This document shows, in pieces, positions 16,421-26,970 of a stretch of 33,590 bases of DNA (position 1 is its first letter; each line of letters opens with the position of its first letter). The notes under the pieces are model-generated. The model searched no databases, had not been told where the DNA came from, and saw only the letters and a list, made by a program, of their open reading frames with translations. Position numbers and translations under genes: made by a program. This stretch comes from an uncultured Tateyamaria sp. (GTDB lineage Bacteria > Pseudomonadota > Alphaproteobacteria > Rhodobacterales > Rhodobacteraceae). The stretch spans positions 1 through 33,590 of the forward strand of contig CAJQRC010000063.1 in NCBI GenBank assembly GCA_905480645.1, given 5' to 3'.

Positions 16421-17409
16421 CTGGTGTTATACGTCCCTATATCCGTCCATTAATGCAAATCGGTCCCAACCCTCCCACTGATGCGCTTCATTTTGGTGGT
16501 TGTTGGTTTACTCATGTTGAGGTGCTGTCACGAAATGAATCACCCTATATAACTCCAGTCTCTGAAATTAGCCCAGAAGAGCAATCAAGATTTGTTTACA
16601 AAACCGAATACCCCACTCTGATGGGTATTCTTAATACAACACCGGACAGTTTCTCAGATGGTGGGAAGTGTATGACTGTTGATATGGCAGTTGATTATGG
16701 ACGAGCATTGATTGCGTCTGGAGCGGGAATTTTGGATGTAGGTGGTGAGTCCACGCGCCCCAACGCCGAACCTGTTGAAGTTGAGATCGAAATACGGCGT
16801 ACAGCGCCAGTCATAGCTGCGCTCCGAGCGGCCGGTATCACTGCGCCAATTTCCATCGATACTCGTAAAGCAGCAGTTGCGTGTGCAGCACTTGATGCAG
16901 GAGCGACAATCGTGAATGACATATCTGGGTTCACTTATGATCCTAACTTAGCACTGCTTTGTGCGGAACGTGGTGTGCCGGTATGTGTGATGCACTCTCG
17001 TGGTGATCCGCGTACCATGCAATTAAATCCAAGTTATGACGATGTACTGCTAGATGTTTATGATTTTCTAGGTCAACAGATAAACTTTCTAAATGATCAA
17101 GGGATCCCTAAATCAAAGATCATTGTGGATCCCGGTATTGGATTTGGTAAAACACTGGTCCACAATCTAGCGTTATTGAATCGTTTAAGCTTGTTTCATG
17201 GTTTTGGTGTCCCAGTTTTGTTGGGTGCATCGCGCAAACGATTTATTGGAACGCTTGGAGGTCAGCCAGATGCTGCGTTACGTGGGTCGGGTTCGATCGG
17301 AGTTGGGCTTGCAGCATTAGGTCAGGGGGTGCAAATCATTCGTGCGCATGATATCGCTGATCATAATCAAGCCATTGCGCTTTGGCGCGCCTGTATGTCA
17401 CTACCGTAG
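16417..17409 (+). CDS. folP: Dihydropteroate synthase
   Basis: Joins 6-hydroxymethyl-dihydropterin pyrophosphate with p-aminobenzoate to give dihydropteroate. All signature motifs are present: [15 protein letters not shown] (about residue 68), [55 protein letters not shown] and the closing IRAHDI. At 330 aa it is longer than the usual 270-280 because of about 65 residues before the TIM barrel ([20 protein letters not shown]). That extension is, from memory, shared by rhodobacterial FolP. The GTG at 16417 overlaps the folB stop (GTGA), giving translational coupling. The glmM ATG follows one base after its stop. Confidence 0.96.
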   Translation: MTGVIRPYIRPLMQIGPNPPTDALHFGGCWFTHVEVLSRNESPYITPVSEISPEEQSRFVYKTEYPTLMGILNTTPDSFSDGGKCMTVDMAVDYGRALIASGAGILDVGGESTRPNAEPVEVEIEIRRTAPVIAALRAAGITAPISIDTRKAAVACAALDAGATIVNDISGFTYDPNLALLCAERGVPVCVMHSRGDPRTMQLNPSYDDVLLDVYDFLGQQINFLNDQGIPKSKIIVDPGIGFGKTLVHNLALLNRLSLFHGFGVPVLLGASRKRFIGTLGGQPDAALRGSGSIGVGLAALGQGVQIIRAHDIADHNQAIALWRACMSLP

Positions 17410-17410
17410 C

Positions 17411-18757
17411 ATGAGAAAACTCTTTGGTACTGACGGTGTGCGTGGACAAGCCAATGCCCACCCTATGAAGGCGGAAATGGCTCTGCGAATTGGCGCAGCT
17501 GTTGGAAGCTACTTTAAGCGTAATGATGCTGGTGTGCACCGTGTTGTCATAGGAAAAGATACTCGGCTATCAGGCTACATGTTTGAAAATGCCCTTACTG
17601 CCGGATTAACATCGACGGGTATGAATGTTCTACTTCTTGGTCCAGTGCCCACACCTGCAGTCGGGCTTTTGACACGTTCGATGCGTGCGGACTTGGGTGT
17701 TATGATATCCGCAAGTCATAATCCTGCTACAGATAATGGCATTAAGTTTTTTGGCCCGGACGGTTTTAAGTTAAGTGACACTGCCGAGGTGGAAATTGAA
17801 CATCTGGTTGAGATGGGTGTTGAAGCTGCATCGGCTACAGAAATTGGTCGTGCTAAACGAATTGATGATGGCCGTTTTCGATATGTTGAAAGAGTTAAAT
17901 CCTCTTTTCCACGTCAAATGCGTTTAGATGGTTTGAAAGTTGTTGTGGATTGTGCCAATGGAGCAGCCCACAAAGTAGCACCAGAAGCGCTTTGGGAACT
18001 AGGCGCAACGGTTATACCGGTTGGTGTCACCCCAAATGGAACTAACATCAACGAAGGATGTGGATCCACACAGCCCCAAACTGCTGCTGAAGCAGTTGTC
18101 GCACATGGTGCTGATGTGGGTATTTGCCTTGATGGTGATGCTGATAGAGTGATCTTGCTTGATGAGAACGGTCAGATTGGCAATGGTGATCAATTTATGG
18201 GGCTTATGGCTGCGCGCTGGGCTGCCGATGATCGTTTGCAAGGCGATGCCCTTGTTGCGACAGTTATGTCAAATCTTGGGCTGGAAAGGTTTTTACAAGG
18301 GCACGGCGTGGGTCTTGAACGGACGAGTGTTGGTGATCGTTATGTTGTTGAACGGATGAGGCAAGGGGGCTTTAATCTGGGCGGTGAGCAATCGGGTCAT
18401 ATTGTGATGACTGACTATGCAACAACAGGTGACGGCCTCATGGCTGGCTTACAATTCTTGGCAGAATTGGTGCGGGCGGGTAAACAAGCCAGCGAATTAC
18501 TGAATGTTTTTGATCCCGTGCCCCAGTTGCTCAAAAATGTCCGTTTTGCAGACGGACAGCTACCACTTGAATTGGATAGTGTGAAAACAGCGATAGCTGA
18601 TGCTGAGAATCTATTAGTAGGAAATGGTCGCTTATTGATCCGTAAATCTGGTACAGAACCTTTAATTCGCGTAATGGCGGAGAGCGAAGACGAGGGACTT
18701 TTGACAAGCAGCGTTAACCATGTGGTGGAGGCAGTGGAGACGGCTGTGGCTGTTTGA
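17411..18757 (+). CDS. glmM: Phosphoglucosamine mutase
   Basis: Converts glucosamine-6-phosphate to glucosamine-1-phosphate for UDP-GlcNAc and cell-wall synthesis. The protein is 448 aa, the normal length. Motifs: FGTDGVRG at the start, the phosphoserine Ser102 in [18 protein letters not shown], the Mg-binding DGDADR loop, the sugar-binding GGEQSGH, and the phosphate-binding [14 protein letters not shown] near the end. The same frame is open to 17342, but the ATG at 17411 directly begins [12 protein letters not shown], so it is the start. It lies one base after the folP stop, the conserved folP-glmM arrangement. A good terminator follows at 18850-18882. Confidence 0.97.
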   Translation: MRKLFGTDGVRGQANAHPMKAEMALRIGAAVGSYFKRNDAGVHRVVIGKDTRLSGYMFENALTAGLTSTGMNVLLLGPVPTPAVGLLTRSMRADLGVMISASHNPATDNGIKFFGPDGFKLSDTAEVEIEHLVEMGVEAASATEIGRAKRIDDGRFRYVERVKSSFPRQMRLDGLKVVVDCANGAAHKVAPEALWELGATVIPVGVTPNGTNINEGCGSTQPQTAAEAVVAHGADVGICLDGDADRVILLDENGQIGNGDQFMGLMAARWAADDRLQGDALVATVMSNLGLERFLQGHGVGLERTSVGDRYVVERMRQGGFNLGGEQSGHIVMTDYATTGDGLMAGLQFLAELVRAGKQASELLNVFDPVPQLLKNVRFADGQLPLELDSVKTAIADAENLLVGNGRLLIRKSGTEPLIRVMAESEDEGLLTSSVNHVVEAVETAVAV

Positions 18758-18813
18758 TTATCAAATGCCCAAATACTCAAGTATATTTTAAAAAGGTGCG
18801 TAATACTGATTTA

Positions 18814-18840
18814 AAGGACATGCCAATTTGGCATGCCCTT
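18814..18840. repeat. Inverted repeat downstream of glmM
   Basis: Arms of 11 bases (AAGGACATGCC and GGCATGCCCTT) pair with one mismatch around an AATTT loop. There is no T-run on either side, so it may be part of a 3' end structure in tandem with the next hairpin. Confidence 0.45.
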
Positions 18841-18849
18841 CTGTGTAGA

Positions 18850-19986
<1,137 letters not shown>

Positions 19987-20018
19987 CATGTTTGTATATA
20001 AGATAATTGGAAATAATA

Positions 20019-20474
20019 ATGTTAAATAGTATTGATCGGCGAATATTACGACAATGGCAGTTTGATCCCACTTTGACTCCTGCCGAATTAGCTAAGCGGG
20101 CGGGTGTTAGCTTGGGGAAATTAGGGAGGCGACAAGCTAGACTGCGAGACGAGGGAATTGTTCAGGGCGTTCAGGCAGTCGTGGACTGGGTGGCTTTAGG
20201 ATATGCTGTAGAGGTTTCCTTGCGTGTTACTTTGGACAAAACGCAACCGCGCGCTTTCGAAAATTTTATTACTAAAGCCCGTGACATACCTGAAGTAATT
20301 GAAATCCAAACTTTTTTGGGACGTGTAGATGTTCGTTTGTCTGTGATTGCCCGTGATATGGCACATTATCAAAACCTTTATCGTAGTCGCGTTCTCAGCT
20401 TGCCGCATATTTCTGATATTGAAGCATTGATGCAAGTTGCTCAGATTAAGAATGACGAAGTGTTACCATTATGA
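20019..20474 (+). CDS. Lrp/AsnC family transcriptional regulator (first of a tandem pair)
   Basis: A 151 aa protein with an N-terminal helix-turn-helix (IDRRILRQWQFDP, LTPAELAKRAGVSLGKLGRRQARLRDEGIV) and a C-terminal RAM/Lrp effector domain (EVSLRVTL, IPEVIEIQTFLGRVDVRLSVIARDM, HISDIEALMQVAQIK). Such proteins sense amino acids and form octamers. The frame opens at a TTG at 20007, but the ATG at 20019 matches the family start. The stop overlaps the start of the second Lrp gene by four bases (ATGA), so the two are probably made together and may form mixed assemblies. Divergent from ilvC, which is the likeliest target. The recognition helix is divergent from typical Lrp. Confidence 0.88.
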   Translation: MLNSIDRRILRQWQFDPTLTPAELAKRAGVSLGKLGRRQARLRDEGIVQGVQAVVDWVALGYAVEVSLRVTLDKTQPRAFENFITKARDIPEVIEIQTFLGRVDVRLSVIARDMAHYQNLYRSRVLSLPHISDIEALMQVAQIKNDEVLPL

Positions 20475-20941
20475 TTGATTTGGACGACATTGATTTTGCT
20501 ATCCTTCGTCTGCTGTCTGAGGATGGTACTCAGGGCGCAGGGGCAATTGGGCGTGTGTGCGGACTGTCTCAACCGGCAGCTTGGCGCCGTATTAAACGAT
20601 TGCGGGACAAACGAGCAATACGTGGGCTTAAGTTGCGGCTGGACGCAAACAAAATAGGGTTTGGTGTAACGGTATTTCTTGGGGTGAAACTTGCGCTGAA
20701 GGGAGGTGTTGGCCTGGAAGACTTTGAGCGGGCCGTGACTGCTATTCCAGAAGTTCAGACAGTTGAGCACGTGCTGGGCTTATATGATTACCGTTTGCGG
20801 GTTGTTGCACGTGACTTACCTGATTTTGAACGTGTTTTGCGTCGGCGAATAATGACTTTACCGGGAGCTGGTGCGGTTGAGGCAAACGTTTTGCTGTCTG
20901 AAGAGCGCTTGTCTGGACCTATTGGCCAAAGTCGGTCCTGA
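20471..20941 (+). CDS. Lrp/AsnC family transcriptional regulator (second of a tandem pair)
   Basis: A 156 aa protein. The N-terminal DIDFAILRLLSEDG is followed by a winged helix-turn-helix (AIGRVCGLSQPAAWRRIKRLRDKRAIRG), then the Lrp effector domain (IPEVQTVEHVLGLYDYRLRVVARDL, IMTLPGAGAVEANVLLSEERL). This copy is closer to the family consensus than the first. The ATG overlaps the previous stop. Siroheme decarboxylases share this fold and also come in pairs, but they sit with heme genes and carry histidine-rich motifs not seen here, so a regulator is preferred. A class V aminotransferase gene follows after 118 bases. Confidence 0.9.
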   Translation: MIDLDDIDFAILRLLSEDGTQGAGAIGRVCGLSQPAAWRRIKRLRDKRAIRGLKLRLDANKIGFGVTVFLGVKLALKGGVGLEDFERAVTAIPEVQTVEHVLGLYDYRLRVVARDLPDFERVLRRRIMTLPGAGAVEANVLLSEERLSGPIGQSRS

Positions 20942-21059
20942 GTTTTACAAATTTTCATTAAATACTAAAAATATCTTGGCTTGGGTGCGACTTAACAAGC
21001 CTTTGCTGAGGTCGCTATTTGCCGCTATTGTATGTGTAAACAATAAAGAAAGATTCGCT

Positions 21060-22187
21060 ATGGCAGCTCTGCTTGATACTGTTGACCCTGAGGGGCTTGA
21101 AGAATTTTCAGTCGTTTTTAATGATCGTTCACTCAACCATATGAGCCGCGCGTTTCAGGCAGTTATGAATGATATTTCAGGCATGTTGAAAGATGTTTAC
21201 TCCGCTGACGCTGTTGCAGTCATTCCTGGTGGTGGAACCTTCGGTATGGAAGCAGTGGCGCGGCAATTTGGACTAAATGCCAATGTTCTGGTTGTCCGTA
21301 ACGGGTGGTTTAGCTACCGATGGAGCCAGATTTTTGAGGCTGGAAATCTTACAAAGTCCACAACCGTTCTTAAAGCGAGACAAATAGGTAACATTTCCGT
21401 ATCTCCTTTTGCTCCTGCACCTATTAAAGAGGTGGTGGACACAATCCGAGATCAAAAACCAGACATAGTGTTCGCTCCGCATGTGGAAACTAGCGCTGGT
21501 GTGATTTTGCCAGATGATTATATTGCGGCTATGGCATCCGCAGCGCATGAAGTAGGGGCACTGATAGTTTTAGATTGTGTAGCTTCCGGGTGTGCTTGGG
21601 TAGATATGCGTTCATTGGGCATTGATGTTTTGATTTCTGCGCCACAGAAGGGATGGAGCGCATCGCCGTGTGCGGGACTTGTAATGCTTTCCAATCGTGC
21701 CTTGGCCCGCATGGAAGAAACTACTTCTGACAGTTTCGCAGCAGATCTAAAGAAATGGTATCAAATCATGCAAGCCTATGAAAATGGTGGGCATGCCTAT
21801 CATGCGACTATGCCAACAGATGCATTGCGCGATTTCCGTGATACGATGTTAGAAGCTAGAAATTACGGCTTTGATCTCCTTAAAAAAGCTCAATGGATTT
21901 TGGGTGATGCAGTGCGCGAAATGCTTGCCGAAAAAAATATCGTTTCGGTTGCTGCTAACGGTTTTGGTGCACCCGCAGTGGTAGTAAATTACACTTCGGA
22001 TCCAGAGATTCAGACCGGTAAAAGCTTTGCTGAGGAAGGAATGCAGATTGCTGCAGGTGTGCCATTGCAATGTGATGAGCCCGCAGATTTTCGGACCTTT
22101 CGGATAGGTTTATTTGGTTTGGATAAGCTTTATGACGTTCCCGGAACATTAGCTCGGTTGAGCAGGGTCGTGGATAAAGTACTTTAA
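21060..22187 (+). CDS. Class V PLP-dependent aminotransferase (alanine/serine--glyoxylate type)
   Basis: A fold-type I PLP enzyme of 375 aa. Visible features: the phosphate/PLP-contact stretch IPGGGTFGMEAVARQF, the aspartate Asp172 in LIVLDCVASG that contacts the pyridine nitrogen, the Schiff-base Lys197 in ISAPQKGWSASPCAG, and a C-terminal FRIGLFG segment. The substrate is not certain: alanine, serine or aspartate with glyoxylate or pyruvate are all possible. The frame is open well upstream, but the ATG at 21060 (after AAAGAAAGA) gives the usual N-terminus. It follows the two lrp genes and could be part of the same amino-acid regulon. Convergent with the UbiH-family gene, with only 33 bases between and no clear terminator. 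Confidence 0.85.
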   Translation: MAALLDTVDPEGLEEFSVVFNDRSLNHMSRAFQAVMNDISGMLKDVYSADAVAVIPGGGTFGMEAVARQFGLNANVLVVRNGWFSYRWSQIFEAGNLTKSTTVLKARQIGNISVSPFAPAPIKEVVDTIRDQKPDIVFAPHVETSAGVILPDDYIAAMASAAHEVGALIVLDCVASGCAWVDMRSLGIDVLISAPQKGWSASPCAGLVMLSNRALARMEETTSDSFAADLKKWYQIMQAYENGGHAYHATMPTDALRDFRDTMLEARNYGFDLLKKAQWILGDAVREMLAEKNIVSVAANGFGAPAVVVNYTSDPEIQTGKSFAEEGMQIAAGVPLQCDEPADFRTFRIGLFGLDKLYDVPGTLARLSRVVDKVL

Positions 22188-22220
22188 CCAATATTTACTA
22201 CTATCTTCGCTATTGCGTTT

Positions 22221-23420
22221 TCAGACGCCAAGACCCAAGCGCATTAGCTTGTGGCGTACTGGTCTGATTTCATGTAATGTCTTGAGTCCAAATGACCGGG
22301 CATCTCTTAAAAACGCTGATTTCAACTGACTGGTACGATTAAGTATATCAATTCCTGCTAAGCGCAAACGAATGTCTTTGCTGCGCGTTTTATGGTATTG
22401 GTCTAACATGGTAGCGTCGCCTAAACCTTCTGGCCGCAACTTTGCCAAATTTAGTAATTCTTGGGTGTCCGACAGGCTCATGTTTAAGCCTTGTGCGCCA
22501 ATTGGGGGCACGACATGTGCAGCCTCTGCAAGTAAAGCGAGACGTACTCCATTCAGGCGTTCAGCTCTTTGGCTTATTATTGGCCAAATTGAACGTTTTG
22601 ATTTTAGCGTTAGTGGTCCATAAAGTTGGCAACTGCGAGCGGTTATCTCAGCTTCAAATTTATCAACTGGCATTTTATATCGAGACAGGCTTGCTGATCC
22701 GTCATCCATCCATACTACTGCGGACGAGGGTGTCCCGTCGTAGTTAGGTAAGGGCACCAAAGTGAATGGCCCGCCAGTTTTATGAATTTCAGTTGATACG
22801 TTTTCGTGGGGCACTGGGTGAGTGACGACGAAAGCTAAAGCCTTTTGACCATACCTTGTCGTGTGGACTGGGATGCCAGCAGCTTCGCGCAAGGGTGAAG
22901 CACGTCCGTCTGCTGCAATAACAAGTTTAGTAAGTGTTGTGCTCCCATCTGTCAGCCCAATACGAGCCTCCGCTGTACGAGTAAATAGGCTTTGTGCCCC
23001 AACTCCAGTTCTAAAATTTACATTTCTCAATGTTTGCAGTCTGTTTACTAATTCGCGTTTTAGTCGCCAATTAGGGAAGTTCCAACCAAACGGTGATTCA
23101 GAAAGGTCTGAGGCTCTGAATTCTTTCATGTCGCGTAGCCTACCATTCGGTCTGCCTGCATCAACTATCCGCATAGTTTCAAGAGCTGCAGAAAATGGTT
23201 CTAGTGGTTCCCAAATACCTGCAGCCATGAGCATTGCCCGGGCTGGTTGTAACAGCGCGGTGGTACGCATGTCAGCCCCAATTGTGTCACTCTCTGTAAT
23301 GGGAGGTGTTGGGTCAACGCAAATAACATCAAAGCCTGCCGTACCAAAGACAGCTGCTGCTGTCAGACCGGCAATACCACCACCAGAGATGAATATGTCG
23401 CAAATTGATGTTGTTGTCAT
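22221..23420 (-). CDS. UbiH/UbiF/VisC/COQ6 family FAD-dependent hydroxylase
   Basis: A 399 aa flavin monooxygenase. The N-terminal dinucleotide-binding motif is ISGGGIAGLTAAAVFG, then the ADGRASPLR motif (DG motif) around residue 195, and the second FAD motif LLAEAAHVVPPIGAQGLNMSLSD near 305-330, where the more usual GDAAH is AEAAH. The family adds hydroxyl groups to the ubiquinone ring; which ring position cannot be told. The ATG has a strong GGAGG site upstream. It lies 63 bases downstream of the HAD hydrolase gene on the same strand, probably one transcript. Confidence 0.88.
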   Translation of the reverse strand: MTTTSICDIFISGGGIAGLTAAAVFGTAGFDVICVDPTPPITESDTIGADMRTTALLQPARAMLMAAGIWEPLEPFSAALETMRIVDAGRPNGRLRDMKEFRASDLSESPFGWNFPNWRLKRELVNRLQTLRNVNFRTGVGAQSLFTRTAEARIGLTDGSTTLTKLVIAADGRASPLREAAGIPVHTTRYGQKALAFVVTHPVPHENVSTEIHKTGGPFTLVPLPNYDGTPSSAVVWMDDGSASLSRYKMPVDKFEAEITARSCQLYGPLTLKSKRSIWPIISQRAERLNGVRLALLAEAAHVVPPIGAQGLNMSLSDTQELLNLAKLRPEGLGDATMLDQYHKTRSKDIRLRLAGIDILNRTSQLKSAFLRDARSFGLKTLHEIRPVRHKLMRLGLGV

Positions 23421-23483
23421 TAATAACCTCCGAGATTACTAATTATAGAACGCTCTCACAAAAGGCCAAAGCGGCATCATGTC

Positions 23484-24131
23484 CTAACTCTGAAGGTTCC
23501 TTAAAAATCTGGTTAGATCATTCGTGTGATGGTGGATATGATTAGCAGGAAAAGGATTATCAGCCACGTGTATTGTTTTCATTCCCATGGAATGAGGTGC
23601 TATTAAATTTCGTGGTTCATCTTCAAACATTGCACCTTTACTGGAGTCTAGATTATCTTGAGTAAAAATTTCCTTAAAGGCTGCCGCTTCCGGCTTTGGT
23701 AGGAACTTTGCATTTTCAACACCATAAACAGCATCAAAAACACAAGAAAGTCCACGAGCTGCTAACACTCGCTCAGCGTAAGGAGCACAGCCATTTGTGT
23801 AAACAATTCTGCGGCCTGGCAGGGTATTGATTAGTGATGCAAGTTCAGGATCTGGTGTTAAATGATTAAGAGAGATGTCATGTACATCGTTTAAATAGGG
23901 CGCTGGGTCTATATGATGTTCGCGCATCAGCCCAGCAAGAGTGGTGCCGTAGGTTTTCCAATAGTGTACCCGCAGTCGATTTGCTTCAGTATATGCCACG
24001 CCTAATGAATTCATAACATAACGCGTCATTCGCACCTCGATTTGATCGAAGAGGCGCGCTGACGGGTGATACAAAGTATTATCGAGGTCAAAAACCCAAG
24101 ATTTGATATTAGAAAATGAAGAATTTTGCAT
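23484..24131 (-). CDS. HAD-superfamily pyrimidine 5'-nucleotidase
   Basis: A haloacid dehalogenase-like hydrolase of 215 aa from the chosen start. Motif I is VFDLDNTLY (nucleophile Asp15, acid Asp17), motif II is YTNG, the Lys is in KPE, and motif III is MFEDEPRNL. The IHHHTNDL ending also matches the group of rhodobacterial proteins annotated as pyrimidine 5'-nucleotidases (relatives of yeast Sdt1). The frame is open to an ATG at 24188, but then the protein has about 19 extra residues and only 47 bases would separate it from the divergent gntR. Homologue length favours 24131; 24137 is also possible. None has a clear ribosome binding site. Upstream of the UbiH-family gene, same strand. Confidence 0.85.
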   Translation of the reverse strand: MQNSSFSNIKSWVFDLDNTLYHPSARLFDQIEVRMTRYVMNSLGVAYTEANRLRVHYWKTYGTTLAGLMREHHIDPAPYLNDVHDISLNHLTPDPELASLINTLPGRRIVYTNGCAPYAERVLAARGLSCVFDAVYGVENAKFLPKPEAAAFKEIFTQDNLDSSKGAMFEDEPRNLIAPHSMGMKTIHVADNPFPANHIHHHTNDLTRFLRNLQS

Positions 24132-24235
24132 AAACATTTTAATACGGTCGTGATTGATTGTCCGCAAGGGCTTGGGGTTGCGCGTCATCGCCCGACCGCT
24201 CTAGAATATTGTTATAAATTAAAATTGAGGTTTCA

Positions 24236-24889
24236 ATGGCATCTCCACGATTCCAACAGACTGATGCATATTCATTAATCCTAGATGCGATCGATTTTGG
24301 TACATATCGTCCAGGTGATAGGCTGGTTGAAAATGAACTTGCTGAACGGTTAGGGGTATCGCGGACGCCAGTGCGTGAGGCATTACAGCGTTTGGAGACG
24401 CAGTCACTATTGGAGCGCGACGGTCGCAGTTTAATAGTAGCTTCACTAGATCATAACCAAATGTCTGAACTCTATATTGTACGTCGTGAATTGGAAGGGC
24501 TAGCCGCATCCTTAGCCGCTCGCCACGCCACGACGGAGGAGATTCGAATTCTACGCGAAATGGTAGAAGAAGATAATAAATTAATCGGTGACCCAGTCGC
24601 ACTTTCGAGAGCGAACAAACGGTTTCATAAGCAATTACATTTGGCGTCTCATAATAGATACTTGGTGCAGCAACTGGATCTTGTGCATCGCACTATGGCG
24701 TTAATGACCACAACCTCCTTGACAGCTACAGGGCGAACAAAAATTGCGCAAGCAGAGCATGATGCAATTGTAACCGCGATTGAAGCCAATGATGAAGCAG
24801 CGGCAGGAAAAGCACTTCGAGACCATATCTCCGTAGCTTTCATGACGCGTTTGAAACAAGATGCGGATATCCGCAAGGAGAAAGACTGA
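24236..24889 (+). CDS. GntR family transcriptional regulator (FadR/FCD subgroup)
   Basis: A 217 aa protein. The N-terminal winged helix-turn-helix shows the GntR signature (YRPGDRLVENELAERLGVSRTPVREAL, RLETQSLLERDG). The C-terminal FCD effector domain is helical, with histidines in ANKRFHKQLH, AEHDAI and LRDHIS placed as in metal- or acid-binding FCD regulators; the usual first Asp is Asn here. Such proteins usually sense a small organic acid. AGG precedes the ATG by six bases. Divergent from the HAD nucleotidase gene with a short shared promoter region. The regulated genes are not evident. Confidence 0.93.
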   Translation: MASPRFQQTDAYSLILDAIDFGTYRPGDRLVENELAERLGVSRTPVREALQRLETQSLLERDGRSLIVASLDHNQMSELYIVRRELEGLAASLAARHATTEEIRILREMVEEDNKLIGDPVALSRANKRFHKQLHLASHNRYLVQQLDLVHRTMALMTTTSLTATGRTKIAQAEHDAIVTAIEANDEAAAGKALRDHISVAFMTRLKQDADIRKEKD

Positions 24890-25140
24890 ATTTGAGAACT
24901 TTTTAGTATTGGATCTTGTGCTCTTAACAAGATGGTGATTTCCAGAAAAGTCCTAATACTCTGATAATGAAATGCATGTCAAAATGGCCTCCAGACTGTG
25001 AAAAAATTTCAGTATAGGTGAAGGCGACGTGGAACCACAGAGATTGAAATTCTAAATTAAACCAGCATGAAGATGACGAGAAAACTCGTTGTTACCACCC
25101 ATCAATTTAGATATCCAAAACGTTTTCAAAAGCTATCAAA
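24890..25140. other. Intergenic region between gntR and carA 3' ends
   Basis: Convergent gap of 251 bases. A perfect 7-bp inverted repeat ATCTTGT/ACAAGAT with a 7-base loop at 24913-24933 lies 24 bases after the gntR stop, but no T-run follows. The rest shows no gene or clear signal. Confidence 0.4.
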
Positions 25141-26298
25141 TTAATTTTTTCTTTCACGCATAGCCTCCGCAAAACGTTCAAACAGATAGTAGCTGTCTTG
25201 GGGGCCAGGACTGGCCTCAGGATGATATTGAACTGAGAAAATTGGTTTTCCCTGCAATTTTATTCCACAGTTTGAACCATCAAAAAGAGATTTGTGAGTT
25301 TCTAAAACATTATTTGGTAGGCTTTGACCGTCTACTGCAAAGCCATGATTCATGGATGTAATTTCTACTTTTCCCGTTTCCAAGTCTTTGACTGGGTGGT
25401 TGGCTCCATGATGCCCATGGTTCATTTTGATTGTTTTAGCTCCCAATGCCAATGCTAGCATTTGATGGCCCAAACAAATTCCAAATATAGGAAAATCCTC
25501 ACTTAAAATGTCTTTGATCATTGGTACAGCATATGCTCCAGTTGCCGCGGGATCACCCGGCCCATTTGATAGAAAAACTCCATCTGGGGAGTGGGCCATT
25601 ATATCATCGGCAGAAGCTGTCGCAGGTAAAACTGTGACATCACAGCCTGCGGATGCAAGGCATCTCAGTATGTTATGCTTGGCCCCAAAGTCAACTGCGA
25701 CAACCTTGTGAGCTGCCTCAGTCAAGGGTTTGTATCCGTCAGGCCAAGCCCATCTCTTCTCATTCCAGCGATATGATTGGGCGCAAGTTACTTCTTTTGC
25801 CAAATCCATCCCTTCCAGACCCGCAAAGTTGCGTGCTGCCTGTAGCAAGGATTCTACATCAATATTTCCGTCTGGATCGTGGGCTAATGCTGCGTGGGGC
25901 GCTCCGGACTGCCGAATTGCACGGGTTAGGCGTCGTGTATCAACTCCTCCGATTGCGATACGTCCTCGTGCAGACAACCAGTCCGATAAATTTTGTGCTG
26001 ACCTCCAATTAGATGGATCTGTTGGTAGCCACTTTACAACCATGCCAGACGCAACAGGATCTGCCGTTTCATCATCTTCAGGGTTTACGCCTACATTGCC
26101 TATATGTGGAAAGGTGAAGGTTACAATCTGGCCAGCATATGAGGGATCTGTCATGATTTCTTGATAACCCGTCATAGAAGTATTGAAGCAAAGTTCTGCT
26201 TGTGTTTGGCCCTTAGAGCCAAAGCCAGCCCCAAAAAATAGTGTTCCGTCTGCTAAAGCAAGACAGGCAGTTGGTTTGGTCGACGAAAGAGTATTCAT
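25141..26298 (-). CDS. carA: Carbamoyl-phosphate synthase small subunit
   Basis: Glutamine-hydrolysing subunit that feeds ammonia to CarB for carbamoyl phosphate, used for arginine and pyrimidines. The 385 aa protein starts with the CarA N-terminal domain (ALADGTLFFGAGFGS, FNTSMTGYQEIMTDPSY). The C-terminal class I glutamine amidotransferase domain has the nucleophile Cys275 in FGICLGHQ and His359/Glu361 in QYHPEASPGP. A TTG two codons upstream is possible, but the ATG at 26298 is preferred. carB is not in this window. Divergent from the yqeY gene, an arrangement I recall as common in Rhodobacterales. Confidence 0.97.
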   Translation of the reverse strand: MNTLSSTKPTACLALADGTLFFGAGFGSKGQTQAELCFNTSMTGYQEIMTDPSYAGQIVTFTFPHIGNVGVNPEDDETADPVASGMVVKWLPTDPSNWRSAQNLSDWLSARGRIAIGGVDTRRLTRAIRQSGAPHAALAHDPDGNIDVESLLQAARNFAGLEGMDLAKEVTCAQSYRWNEKRWAWPDGYKPLTEAAHKVVAVDFGAKHNILRCLASAGCDVTVLPATASADDIMAHSPDGVFLSNGPGDPAATGAYAVPMIKDILSEDFPIFGICLGHQMLALALGAKTIKMNHGHHGANHPVKDLETGKVEITSMNHGFAVDGQSLPNNVLETHKSLFDGSNCGIKLQGKPIFSVQYHPEASPGPQDSYYLFERFAEAMRERKN

Positions 26299-26508
26299 GG
26301 GCAAATCTTTTCGCGGTGCAGTGCAGTGAAGCGAGGAGAGACGACATTTGCGCAGAAACTATGCGCCAAGCTAAGTGGGGTCAAGGAAGATTAGTAATTT
26401 ATAGAACACCACTATTTCAGCAGCTTAGAAGCTTCATCTGCTCTTGCTTCAACCTTTGGGTTGGCGTATCGTGGCAAACTTACACATTGCCCATAGGGTG
26501 GAGTTCAA
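26299..26508. promoter_or_regulatory. Divergent promoter region of carA and yqeY
   Basis: 210 bases that must hold the start signals for both genes. A GGTGGAG ribosome binding site for yqeY lies at its right edge. I could not pick out convincing -35/-10 pairs, and no arginine- or pyrimidine-responsive leader is obvious. Confidence 0.4.
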
Positions 26509-26970
26509 ATGGAATTGCGTACTAAGATTTCTACTGCTCTTAAGCAGGCGATGAAAGATAAAGATGCAGCCCGGTTGTCGACACTGCGATTAATAAATGC
26601 TGCGATTAAAGATAAAGATATAGATGCTCGCGCAGCGGGGCAGGAAGCAGGTGTGAGTGAAAATGAAGTATTGGCCATCCTTGGAAAAATGACCAAACAG
26701 CGAGTTGAAAGTGCAGGAACTTACGAAGAGGCCGGCCGATTAGATCTTTCTGAGCGAGAGCTGGAAGAAATTCGAGTTATTGAAGAGTTTTTACCAAAAC
26801 AATTGGGTGAAGCTGCATCCATTAAGGCTGTCGAAAACGCCATTATCGAAGCTAGAGCCGAAGGAATTAGGGATATGGGGAAAGTTATGGGTCTTCTCAA
26901 GGCAAAATATGCTGGACAGATGGACTTTGGCTCTGTTGGGCCTTTAGTTAAAAAACGCCTTTGCTCATAG
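26509..26970 (+). CDS. GatB/YqeY domain-containing protein
   Basis: A small helical protein of 153 aa, the standard YqeY length. It opens LRTKISTALKQAMKDKDAARLSTLRLINAAIKD, has AILGKMTKQRVESAGTYEEAGR in the middle, and closes with a tail domain like that of GatB (EFLPKQLGEA, GIRDMGKVMGLLKAKYAGQMDFGSVGPLVK). The GatB tail binds tRNA in the amidotransferase, and YqeY may have an RNA- or tRNA-related role. Its function is not established. GGTGGAG precedes the ATG. Divergent from carA. Confidence 0.93.
   Translation: MELRTKISTALKQAMKDKDAARLSTLRLINAAIKDKDIDARAAGQEAGVSENEVLAILGKMTKQRVESAGTYEEAGRLDLSERELEEIRVIEEFLPKQLGEAASIKAVENAIIEARAEGIRDMGKVMGLLKAKYAGQMDFGSVGPLVKKRLCS

Noticed and set aside
20019-20941. 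The Lrp pair as siroheme decarboxylase subunits (AhbA/AhbB type)
   Set aside because: Same fold and tandem layout, but no heme genes nearby, no histidine-rich active-site motif, and the place beside ilvC fits regulators.
22861-23442. 193-codon plus-strand frame inside the UbiH-family gene
   Set aside because: Antisense shadow; the minus-strand protein has both FAD motifs and a GGAGG site.
25653-26164. Two plus-strand frames inside carA
   Set aside because: Antisense of conserved CarA domains; no recognisable product.
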